5,273 nt of DNA from Clostridia bacterium (GCA_017537405.1 JAFYKU010000104.1:1-5273), one strand, 5' to 3'; counted from the first letter of the stretch, positions 1-5,118 are shown. Notes: generated by a model not told the origin, from the letters alone. Translations and numbers: made by a program.

Positions 1-1
1 A

Positions 2-454
2 TCCCTTAGTAATAGGTTGTTTGTTTTTTGTGGCTTTGAAATAGTGCATTGTCATTGGAATGACCCAAACTAATGGAATTAAAGATGTAAAAATCGTATA
101 AGAAAATTCTAACTGCCCCAACCCAACGACAAACAACCCCGAAGTTAGTATTGCCCCTATTCCGTTAACAATACAACTGCCGAGTGCAATCATCATAAAA
201 ATTTTCGTTGCTAATTGCAAAATACGACTTTTGTCTGATTCTGAAACATTTCTTTTATTTTTTCCAACAGCACAACCGCACTTTGGACAAATCACAGCTT
301 CTGGCAAAATTTGACTACCACAATGAATACAATATTTCCCGGTCGCGACTACTTCTTTTGGTTTGTCTATTTTTTGCACAACATTTGCTCCGCAATTTGG
401 ACATTCTGACAACTCACCTATAACTTGTTTTCCACAATACTCACAATATTTCAT
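2..454 (-). CDS. Double zinc-ribbon membrane protein, partial (C-terminus beyond left edge)
   Basis: An open frame of 151 codons starts at ATG 454-452 and is still open at the window edge. A strong Shine-Dalgarno (AAAGGAG, about 4 bases before ATG) supports the start. Two zinc ribbons lie at the N-terminus, with cysteine pairs C4/C7 + C18/C21 and C42/C45 + C56/C59. The second ribbon reads roughly YCxHCGxQxLPEAVxCPxC. A basic linker (about 64-78) leads to hydrophobic stretches near 83-112 and 117-136, which are predicted membrane segments. The last visible part, VIPMTMHYFKATKNKQP, matches the upstream paralogue at 478-1065, so a further membrane helix is expected outside the window. The gene starts 23 bases after that paralogue's stop and is probably co-transcribed with it. 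Such proteins are common in gut Clostridia, with no established function. The ribbons probably lie in the cytoplasm and bind structural zinc. Confidence 0.85.
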   Translation of the reverse strand, partial: MKYCEYCGKQVIGELSECPNCGANVVQKIDKPKEVVATGKYCIHCGSQILPEAVICPKCGCAVGKNKRNVSESDKSRILQLATKIFMMIALGSCIVNGIGAILTSGLFVVGLGQLEFSYTIFTSLIPLVWVIPMTMHYFKATKNKQPITKG

Positions 455-477
455 AGCACTCCTTTGTTTAAAATATA

Positions 478-1065
478 TTACTTAACCTCATCATTATCGC
501 AAATCATTAAAATTCCTGCAATCATATTTACAAACAATAAAGTGCAAACTTTAAAAGTTGTACTCAATGGTTTTTTGTTTTTTGTAGATTTGAAATAATG
601 AACAGTCATTGGAATTACATAAAATAATGGCAACAATACACCTAGTGCGCAAATTAAACAAATATTTGCTAACAAATCGACATTGACATCATATAACACC
701 GCAATATCAAATGCAACATGACTTTGTGATAATAAATCGGCAATACTATCAACATTTTTCAAAACGATACCCGATACTAAAAAGAAAATTGCAATCATCA
801 CACAAGCAACAGCACCCAAAATCATAAATATTTTGGCTAAAATTTGTAAAATTTTACTATTTCCCCTTTGTAGACCTAAATCCCCTTTGCACGCCGGACA
901 CATTACAGCTTCACGCAATACTTGCTGCCCACAATGTTTACAATATTTGTAATCTTGTGTCTGAACAACATTAACAGGACGCACCGCAGCCACACCACAA
1001 CCACATTTCGAACAAATTACAGCTTCATCTAAAACTTGAGTTCCACAATGTTCACAATATTTCAT
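478..1065 (-). CDS. Double zinc-ribbon membrane protein, paralogue of the next gene
   Basis: This is a 195-residue protein. ATG at 1065 is preferred over the in-frame TTG at 1068: the AGAGG Shine-Dalgarno lies 6 bases before ATG but only 3 before TTG, and the paralogue also begins MKYC. Two zinc ribbons carry C4/C7 + C18/C21 and C42/C45 + C56/C59. The two ribbons resemble each other (YCxHCGxQVLxEAVxC), which suggests an internal duplication. Predicted membrane helices lie near 76-102, 131-152 and 170-189. Between the last two is the motif IPMTVHYFKSTKNKKP, shared with the paralogue. The C-terminus, KVCTLLFVN..AGILMICD, is a recurrent ending in zinc-ribbon proteins of Clostridia as I recall them. 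Its role is unknown; a membrane-anchored metal-binding or sensing protein is only a guess. It lies 53 bases after tRNA-Ser with no clear promoter or terminator between them. Confidence 0.87.
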   Translation of the reverse strand: MKYCEHCGTQVLDEAVICSKCGCGVAAVRPVNVVQTQDYKYCKHCGQQVLREAVMCPACKGDLGLQRGNSKILQILAKIFMILGAVACVMIAIFFLVSGIVLKNVDSIADLLSQSHVAFDIAVLYDVNVDLLANICLICALGVLLPLFYVIPMTVHYFKSTKNKKPLSTTFKVCTLLFVNMIAGILMICDNDEVK

Positions 1066-1118
1066 CAAATACCTCTTTCATATGTTTAATTTTATTATCT
1101 AAAACTTTATGACAAAAT

Positions 1119-1206
1119 TGGCGGAAGGGACAGGATTTGAACCTGCGGTACCGTTAGGCACACTTGTTTTCGAGACAAGCTCATTCGACCACTCTGACAC
1201 CCTTCC
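1119..1206 (-). tRNA. tRNA-Ser (anticodon CGA)
   Basis: The minus strand folds as a class II tRNA. The acceptor stem pairs GGAAGGG (5' end at 1206) with CCCTTCC. The discriminator base is G, as expected for serine, and CCA is encoded (1121-1119). The anticodon stem CTTGT/ACAAG encloses the loop CTCGAAA, giving anticodon CGA, which reads UCG codons. A long variable arm follows, then the T-arm with GGTTCAAATCC. It sits between the end of ylxR and the zinc-ribbon genes and has its own promoter. Confidence 0.96.
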
Positions 1207-1215
1207 AACTGGTAC

Positions 1216-1245
1216 ATTATAACACAGTTTTGTTGGAAATATCAA
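1216..1245 (-). promoter_or_regulatory. Sigma-A-type promoter of tRNA-Ser
   Basis: On the minus strand, TTGATA (1245-1240) and TATAAT (1221-1216) are separated by 18 bases. A TGT directly before the -10 gives a TGn extended element. The -10 ends 9 bases before the mature tRNA 5' end, so the predicted start of transcription lies only a few bases upstream of the tRNA. The 69 bases between ylxR and the tRNA contain no hairpin with a T-run, so read-through from the nusA operon could also supply this tRNA. Confidence 0.75.
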
Positions 1246-1275
1246 ACATAAATCCATATAATTACCTTCATTATT

Positions 1276-1524
1276 TTAATTATTCTTAACTATTTGCGAT
1301 ATCAATTCGCTTGGAAAAGGTGCTTTAAAACTACGCGATAAACATTTTTGTAAGTTTGGACTTTGGATACATTGCGGACAAACATGTGCCCCACGACCAC
1401 TTAAACGCTTATTTCCTTGTAGCAAAAAATCACCCTGCACACGCACTACACGCGCCATTTGGGTGATTGATTGCATCTTGCGACACACACAGCAAATTCG
1501 CTCAACCTTGGAATTATTCGCCAC
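1276..1524 (-). CDS. ylxR (rnpM): YlxR/RnpM family RNA-binding protein
   Basis: This is an 82-residue protein if started at GTG 1524, which overlaps the nusA stop by 11 bases. The same frame stays open upstream to a GTG at 1578, with ATGs at 1563 and 1554. I prefer 1524 because the family's first cysteine motif normally lies about ten residues from the start (here C11, C12, C14). A GAGG site lies 12 bases upstream, a rather long spacing, so the start is uncertain. Recognition rests on CCVCR near the N-terminus, then RVVR (25-28), GRGAHVC (43-49) and a second CxxC (C49/C52), followed by a basic C-terminal helix with LSRSF. Members are encoded after nusA in many bacteria. In Bacillus subtilis the protein, renamed RnpM, binds RNase P RNA and modulates RNase P. 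Here infB does not follow. Confidence 0.87.
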   Translation of the reverse strand: MANNSKVERICCVCRKMQSITQMARVVRVQGDFLLQGNKRLSGRGAHVCPQCIQSPNLQKCLSRSFKAPFPSELISQIVKNN

Positions 1525-2641
1525 CGAGTGTAAATTCCTCAATGTATGCAGCATCTTCTGCATTCGCTTTTTCTTCACTCTTTACATCAATTTTCCAACC
1601 GGTCAATTTAGCAGCCAAACGAACATTCATACCAGCCTTACCAATTGCTAAAGACAATTTATCATTGGGAACAACAACACGAGCGCGTTTTTCTTCTTCA
1701 TTAGCTTCAACACGCAAAACAGTTGCTGGTGACAAAGCCGAAGCAATAAATTCCAATGGGTCTTCACTCCAAGGAATGATATCAACTTTTTCTGGACGAA
1801 TTTCATCTAAAATTGCATTAATACGCGCACCTTTCGCACCGACACAAGCACCGATAGGGTCAATGTTAGCAATCATTGAAGCCACTGCAATTTTAGTACG
1901 ATAACCAGCTTCACGAGCAACAGCTTTAATTTCAATTTCGCCTTTTTCAATTTCTGGAACTTCTAGCATAAACAAAGTTTTAACAAATTCTGGACGCGTA
2001 CGAGTTACAAAAACATCGTTTGTATAACCCATATCCTTTATCTTTGGTACATAAACTTTAACAAAGTCGCCAATCTTGAAAGTTTGACCTGGGAAATTGT
2101 TGCGTTCGTCCAAAATACCTTCCAAAGAACTGCCAGGAATTTCCAAGAAATATTTACCACCTTCGTAACGATTTACCTTTGCAGTAACAATTTTATCTTC
2201 GCGGGTTGACATTTCTTCCAAAGCTGCATTACGATTGCGTTCTTTAATTTTTTGATTCAAAACTTGTTTTACAGCTACGGCAGCAACACGACCAAAATCT
2301 TTTGGGTTTTCTTCTTGTTCTAAAACATCACCAACTTTGATTGACTTCTTAATTTCGCGAGCTTCGCTCAAAGTAATAAACTTATCGTAATCGAAAGGCA
2401 CAAAACCTTCTTCGTCCGAATCCAATTTTTCATCTTCATCAGCAACAACAGTTTTATAACTATAAACGCGAATTGTATTACGCTCTGGATTCAAAGCCAC
2501 ACGCGCATTCATCGCTTCCCCATGCGCCTTGCGGAAAGCAACAGATAATGCTTCTTCTAAATCCTTAATAATTTCGCTAATTTCCATACCACGCTCTGTG
2601 GCCATCATGTTTAAAGCAACAAAAAAATCTTTTGATGTCAT
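1514..2641 (-). CDS. nusA: Transcription termination/antitermination factor NusA
   Basis: NusA binds RNA polymerase near the RNA exit channel and modulates pausing, intrinsic termination and antitermination. The 375-residue length matches Gram-positive NusA (about 370), without the acidic repeats found in proteobacteria. Visible parts are an N-terminal polymerase-binding domain (1 to about 130, with PKDFGRVAA at 113-121), an S1 domain (about 147-212), KH1 containing GACVGAKGARI (GxxG loop GAKG at 268-271), and KH2 containing LAIGKAGMNV (GKAG at 334-337). The stretch EVPEIEKGEIEIKAVAREAG before KH1 is typical of the family. A locally acidic stretch (67-79) lies in the N-terminal domain. ATG 2641 has an AAAGGAG site 6 bases upstream that overlaps the rimP stop, so the two are probably translationally coupled. 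The gap to rimP is 12 bases. Confidence 0.97.
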   Translation of the reverse strand: MTSKDFFVALNMMATERGMEISEIIKDLEEALSVAFRKAHGEAMNARVALNPERNTIRVYSYKTVVADEDEKLDSDEEGFVPFDYDKFITLSEAREIKKSIKVGDVLEQEENPKDFGRVAAVAVKQVLNQKIKERNRNAALEEMSTREDKIVTAKVNRYEGGKYFLEIPGSSLEGILDERNNFPGQTFKIGDFVKVYVPKIKDMGYTNDVFVTRTRPEFVKTLFMLEVPEIEKGEIEIKAVAREAGYRTKIAVASMIANIDPIGACVGAKGARINAILDEIRPEKVDIIPWSEDPLEFIASALSPATVLRVEANEEEKRARVVVPNDKLSLAIGKAGMNVRLAAKLTGWKIDVKSEEKANAEDAAYIEEFTLGGE

Positions 2642-2653
2642 TATAATCTCCTT

Positions 2654-2902
2654 TTACTCCCAATCTTTTCCGTCAATACCTTCACTGCTTACCGATAAAC
2701 TGTAGCTTTCGCCTAATTCACGATCATTGGCATCGACAATTGGTTCTATTAACCTGGTCACGGTTTCACAATCCGAGTGGTCAATTCCACCTTCTTTATT
2801 GATATAAAAACATAATTCACGATTTTTCCAAGTAACACGCAACAGTTCATAACCTGCTTCGTTAACAACCTTTTGGCATAAATCTTGAAATTTGTTTTCC
2901 AT
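2654..2902 (-). CDS. rimP: RimP-like ribosome maturation factor, N-terminal domain only
   Basis: RimP assists late assembly of the 30S subunit. The 82 residues match the RimP N-terminal domain: an early helix and CQKVVNEAGYELLRVTW (9-25), a strand with CFYINKEGGIDHSDCETVTR (31-50), the helix through LIEPIVDAND, and the strand SYSLSVSSEGID (66-77), corresponding to the usual YxLEVSSPGxD. Typical RimP is about 150 residues and continues into an SH3/Sm-like C-terminal domain. Here translation stops right after the N-terminal domain, and nusA begins 12 bases later, leaving no room for the missing half. ATG 2902 has a strong TAAGGAG site 7 bases upstream. First gene of the rimP-nusA-ylxR operon, whose context supports the identification. 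Confidence 0.88.
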   Translation of the reverse strand: MENKFQDLCQKVVNEAGYELLRVTWKNRELCFYINKEGGIDHSDCETVTRLIEPIVDANDRELGESYSLSVSSEGIDGKDWE

Positions 2903-2922
2903 ATCGCCGCTCCTTATGGTTT

Positions 2923-2952
2923 AAAAAAATGGACATTGTGGCCCACTTCTTT
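2923..2952 (-). terminator. Hairpin with U-tract in the rimP leader (attenuator or terminator)
   Basis: On the minus strand GTGGGC (2946-2941) pairs with GTCCAT (2934-2929), using two G-U wobbles, around a 6-base loop. An AAAGAA stretch before the stem can pair with the T-run after it. Seven T residues (2929-2923) follow the loop-distal arm. It lies between the rimP promoter and ATG, and also downstream of the ferritin-like gene on the same strand. It may therefore end that gene's read-through transcript, act as a leader attenuator for rimP-nusA-ylxR, or both. NusA-dependent autoregulation through a leader terminator is known for the Bacillus subtilis nusA operon. The stem is fairly weak. Confidence 0.55.
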
Positions 2953-2981
2953 ATCTTAACACCAGATTTACAAAAATGCAA
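2953..2981 (-). promoter_or_regulatory. Promoter of the rimP-nusA-ylxR operon
   Basis: On the minus strand TTGCAT (2981-2976) and TAAGAT (2958-2953) are separated by 17 bases, with TGT just before the -10 as an extended element. The predicted start of transcription is near 2946, the first base of the leader hairpin stem. The 5' untranslated region would be about 44 bases. Confidence 0.7.
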
Positions 2982-2995
2982 CTGTTTTATCAAAT

Positions 2996-4252
2996 TTATT
3001 TCACTTCGGTGCGACTGCGAGCCAATTCAGTATTATCTTTCTTGCGATTTTGCAATTCTTTAATCGGATGAGCTTTATCTTGGAAACGATAATCCTGTCC
3101 TGTTTTTGCAATCGCTTCCGCCACAACAGCATGACTTGGTGTCGAATTAACATCAGCAATTACTTTTTCTTGATATTGGAAAAAGTCTGCATTGGCCGGT
3201 AAATTCATCACATCGACATAGCGTTGACGATTACTGGTTAACATAACAGTACGCTCCAAAACATCACGCACATAATCCTTATTTGTTCCCAATTGTAATA
3301 ATTGCGGAAATTCACCCTTCCCAATAACTTTATTAGGAGCAGTTTTTTCGTATTTTTCCAACATTTGACATGCTAATTGCAAATGCGCACATTCCATTTC
3401 AAAAAACTGTTCCCAGATTTGTTTAATATGTGGCACCACTTCTTGTTCCGCCATACTGTAGTACAAATAAGCTTCAGTATATTCATGTAACACCCACTGC
3501 TCTAACCAAGTACAAGTTGGATCTTTCAAACTTTCATACTGAGTTACATGTTCTTCTTCAACCATACCAATTTCGGAATATAATTGGCGCCCCAAATCGT
3601 TTTTATACCATTGCGCGATATTCATGTAGTAATTCATGGTTTGTTGTTCCGCCGCTGTAATAATTCCTGCCACTAACTTAGAATAAAGGTCACTTTTATC
3701 CGCATTCATAGCTTTGCGTAAATTGTCTTTTGGGTAACGATGATGCGCCAAAGTCGGACGCCCCGGCATAATTTCGGTAAATTTACCTACTAAATCAGCT
3801 GGATCAGCTTTTGGCATATCTAACATCATCAAATTGCTGTAACGATATAAATGGTCAAAATCTTCTAACAAAGCAAAATCTAATGCTTCAATGTTGTTTT
3901 TATTGACATCGGTTTGCGCTAATGTCGCCGTCAAATCTATCGCCAATTGCTCATAAGCCAAGGTCGTTTCCAAAATACTTTCATCTAATGGTTTCAAACA
4001 AGCAATCATTTTTTGTTGTTGCTGTTCTTGACTGCGCACCAGCGATAAAGCTTCTTTAATTTCTTGAACATCACAATGGCGCGCAAATTGGTGTAAAAAC
4101 CAAACACTTTCGTATTCTGTCCCATTCATCAAAATGACACGCGTTTTAGTGTATGGATTTGTTGTTTTTTTATCATAAGCTTTTGGATACATCTTTTGAA
4201 AACTCATGAAGTAATCATCTATTTGTTTAGTTTTAATTTCTAATGGGTTCAT
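2996..4252 (-). CDS. Ferritin-like protein with two four-helix-bundle motif sets
   Basis: This is a 418-residue protein starting at ATG 4252. The TTG at 4288 in the same frame lies in the terminator U-tract of tRNA-Leu and is unlikely. The C-terminal half carries a full diiron carboxylate set: E202, E232xxH235, E257, E287xxH290. The N-terminal half repeats it 156 residues earlier in weakened form: E46, E76xxQ79, E101, D131xxH134. I recall similar proteins from Clostridia annotated only as 'ferritin-like domain-containing'; the reaction is unknown, and oxidative-stress or iron-related oxidase activity is an inference. Other notable stretches are WFLHQFARHC (51-60), EIMPGRP (160-166) and a basic, polar C-terminal tail (about 389-418). 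There is no signal peptide or membrane segment, so it should be cytosolic. No Shine-Dalgarno precedes the ATG. It is a single-gene unit between tRNA-Leu and rimP. Confidence 0.82.
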   Translation of the reverse strand: MNPLEIKTKQIDDYFMSFQKMYPKAYDKKTTNPYTKTRVILMNGTEYESVWFLHQFARHCDVQEIKEALSLVRSQEQQQQKMIACLKPLDESILETTLAYEQLAIDLTATLAQTDVNKNNIEALDFALLEDFDHLYRYSNLMMLDMPKADPADLVGKFTEIMPGRPTLAHHRYPKDNLRKAMNADKSDLYSKLVAGIITAAEQQTMNYYMNIAQWYKNDLGRQLYSEIGMVEEEHVTQYESLKDPTCTWLEQWVLHEYTEAYLYYSMAEQEVVPHIKQIWEQFFEMECAHLQLACQMLEKYEKTAPNKVIGKGEFPQLLQLGTNKDYVRDVLERTVMLTSNRQRYVDVMNLPANADFFQYQEKVIADVNSTPSHAVVAEAIAKTGQDYRFQDKAHPIKELQNRKKDNTELARSRTEVK

Positions 4253-4259
4253 GCTTCGA

Positions 4260-4288
4260 TTATTACCAATAAAACCACATTTATACAA
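4260..4288 (-). promoter_or_regulatory. Probable promoter of the ferritin-like gene (leaderless start)
   Basis: On the minus strand TTGTAT (4288-4283) and TAATAA (4265-4260) are separated by 17 bases, with TGG before the -10 as an extended element. The expected start of transcription falls at 4253-4252, on or one base before the A of the ATG. This would give a leaderless mRNA and explain the absence of a ribosome binding site. The -35 box lies within the U-tract of the upstream terminator. Confidence 0.5.
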
Positions 4289-4314
4289 AAAAAGCGGGAT
4301 AAATTCCCGCTTTT
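4287..4314 (-). terminator. Rho-independent terminator of tRNA-Leu
   Basis: On the minus strand AAAAGCGGGA (4314 to about 4299) pairs with TCCCGCTTTT around the 5-base loop ATTTA. Counting the A-T pairs, the stem is 10 base pairs, and a run of seven T residues (4293-4287) follows. It begins 3 bases after the encoded CCA of tRNA-Leu. On the plus strand the hairpin is followed by only four T residues, so it acts mainly leftwards. Confidence 0.88.
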
Positions 4315-4317
4315 ATG

Positions 4318-4404
4318 TGGTGGCCGGGGTGGGACTTGAACCCACACATCGTTGCCGATATCGGATTTTGAGTCCGACGCGTCTGCCAATTTCACCACCC
4401 GGCC
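4318..4404 (-). tRNA. tRNA-Leu (anticodon CAA)
   Basis: The minus strand forms a class II tRNA. The acceptor GGCCGGG (5' end at 4404) pairs with CCCGGCC, followed by discriminator A and an encoded CCA (4320-4318). The anticodon stem TCGGA/TCCGA holds the loop CTCAAAA, giving anticodon CAA, which reads UUG. A long variable arm and the T-arm GTGGGTTCAAGTCCCAC are present. Discriminator A fits leucine. Confidence 0.96.
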
Positions 4405-4417
4405 AATTACAAAGATT

Positions 4418-4446
4418 ATTATATACTATAAAAAAGTATTTGTCAA
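4418..4446 (-). promoter_or_regulatory. Consensus sigma-A promoter of tRNA-Leu
   Basis: On the minus strand a perfect TTGACA (4446-4441) and a perfect TATAAT (4423-4418) are separated by 17 bases. The predicted start near 4411 lies 7 bases before the mature tRNA 5' end. This is the best match to consensus in the window. Its -35 lies back-to-back with that of the rightward tRNA. Confidence 0.88.
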
Positions 4447-4464
4447 AAGCAAATTATTTGACAA
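4440..4464. repeat. Inverted repeat formed by two divergent -35 boxes
   Basis: TTGTCAAA (4440-4447) and TTTGACAA (4457-4464) form an exact 8-base inverted repeat separated by 9 bases. Each arm contains one -35 box of the divergent tRNA promoters. The symmetry is explained by the promoters, although a shared regulator site cannot be excluded. Confidence 0.7.
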
Positions 4465-4486
4465 TCATCTATATTGTTGTTACATT
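4458..4486 (+). promoter_or_regulatory. Promoter of the CAU-anticodon tRNA
   Basis: TTGACA (4458-4463) and TACATT (4481-4486) are separated by 17 bases, with TGT before the -10 as an extended element. The -10 ends 8 bases before the mature tRNA 5' end at 4495. Confidence 0.82.
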
Positions 4487-4494
4487 TACATTAC

Positions 4495-4571
4495 GGGAGT
4501 TTAGCTCAGTTGGTTAGAGCAACCGGCTCATAACCGGTCGGTCCGCGGTTCAAGTCCGTGAACTCCCACCA
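4495..4571 (+). tRNA. tRNA with CAU anticodon, probably tRNA-Ile2 (alternatively elongator tRNA-Met)
   Basis: This 77-base class I tRNA has acceptor GGGAGTT pairing with AACTCCC, discriminator A and an encoded CCA. The D-arm is TAGCTCAGTTGGTTAGAGC, and the anticodon stem ACCGG/CCGGT holds the loop CTCATAA. It is not the initiator: base pair 1-72 is a normal G-C, and the anticodon stem lacks three consecutive G-C pairs of the GGG/CCC type. Elongator Met and the AUA-reading Ile2, in which TilS converts C34 to lysidine, share this anticodon. The body resembles Bacillus Ile2 as I recall it, so Ile2 is favoured but not proven. Confidence 0.93.
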
Positions 4572-4574
4572 AAC

Positions 4575-4604
4575 AAAAAACCTGCCAAAATGACAGGCTT
4601 TTTT
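4575..4604. terminator. Bidirectional terminator between the CAU tRNA and hsp20
   Basis: CCTG (4581-4584) pairs with CAGG (4594-4597), extended inwards past one mismatch by CA/TG around a short A-rich loop. A run of six A (4575-4580) precedes it, and after a single C a run of six T (4599-4604) follows. It therefore reads as an intrinsic terminator on both strands, ending the tRNA rightwards and the Hsp20 gene (stop at 4612) leftwards. Confidence 0.82.
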
Positions 4605-4611
4605 ATTGTTT

Positions 4612-5118
4612 TTATTTGATTTCAATTTGATGCCGTTGACTTTTAACTTCTTTCGGTACCGTTACCGTCAAAATTCCGTCTTGCAAAGTCGCTTTAATTT
4701 GCGTTTGGTCAATATCCCCCACATAAAAACTCCGCGATGCAGCACTTGCCACCCTTTCCCGCCGCAAATACTTATTTTGACTTTGTGTTCCACTACCAAT
4801 TTTGTTCACCGCAATGGTCAAATACCCGCTTTCAAAACCGATATTCAAATCTTTGCGTTCCGTACCCGGCACTTCCACTTTGAATTCATAACCAGTTGCC
4901 GTTTCTTCAATATCTGTTCTCATCAAATTTTGTAAATTTCCCATTTCGCGACGCAAAGGTCTTTCCCAAAATAAATCACTCCAAAACGGGTACAAAAAAC
5001 CGGTGTCGTATCCGCTGCCACAATCACAATCCACACAATCGGTACACAGTGCGGTCTCTTGTTCTTCTATTTGCTTGTTTTTTTCTTCTTTTAAATTTTT
5101 ATCTTTAATATTAGCCAT
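4612..5118 (-). CDS. Small heat shock protein, Hsp20/alpha-crystallin family
   Basis: This ATP-independent holdase binds unfolding proteins in the cytosol and forms oligomers. It has 168 residues from ATG 5118. An in-frame TTG at 5154 is possible, but neither start has a clear Shine-Dalgarno. The N-terminal arm is charged (1-22), then carries a cysteine cluster C25, C28, C31, C33, then an aromatic segment, FLYPFWSDLFWERP (41-54). The alpha-crystallin domain runs from about 66 to 155: MRTDIEETATGYEFKVEVPG (66-85), SRSFYVG (128-134) and the family signature ATLQDGILTVTVPK (143-156). An IEI motif near the C-terminus (165-167) matches the I-x-I used for oligomer assembly. Length is usual for the family; the cysteines are not. 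No CIRCE or CtsR-type operator is visible upstream. It is convergent with the CAU tRNA. Confidence 0.93.
   Translation of the reverse strand: MANIKDKNLKEEKNKQIEEQETALCTDCVDCDCGSGYDTGFLYPFWSDLFWERPLRREMGNLQNLMRTDIEETATGYEFKVEVPGTERKDLNIGFESGYLTIAVNKIGSGTQSQNKYLRRERVASAASRSFYVGDIDQTQIKATLQDGILTVTVPKEVKSQRHQIEIK

Noticed and set aside
208..423. Plus-strand open frame of 71 residues
   Set aside because: It is antisense to the partial zinc-ribbon gene, whose double cysteine-pair pattern and ribosome binding site are convincing.
1467..1904. Plus-strand open frame of 145 residues
   Set aside because: It is antisense to nusA and ylxR, which are clearly real. It has low-complexity Ser/Ala-rich composition and no recognisable domain.
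2642..2653. Frameshift as the cause of the short RimP
   Set aside because: Only 12 bases separate the rimP stop from the nusA start, so no C-terminal domain sequence is present in any frame.
3430..3660. Plus-strand open frame of 76 residues
   Set aside because: It lies inside the ferritin-like gene on the opposite strand, with no family resemblance.
4253..4288. TTG start of the ferritin-like gene, adding 12 residues
   Set aside because: The codon lies inside the terminator U-tract and -35 box, and no ribosome binding site precedes it. ATG 4252 begins MNPLEIKTK, which fits homologues as I recall them.
4251..4517. Plus-strand open frame of 88 residues containing VGLEPTHRCRYRILSPTRLP
   Set aside because: It is read antisense through tRNA-Leu and into the next tRNA. 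This peptide type is a well-known spurious product of translating tRNA genes.
4606..5108. Plus-strand open frames opposite hsp20
   Set aside because: They are shadows of the Hsp20 gene. They have no ribosome binding site, and the first begins just past the bidirectional terminator.
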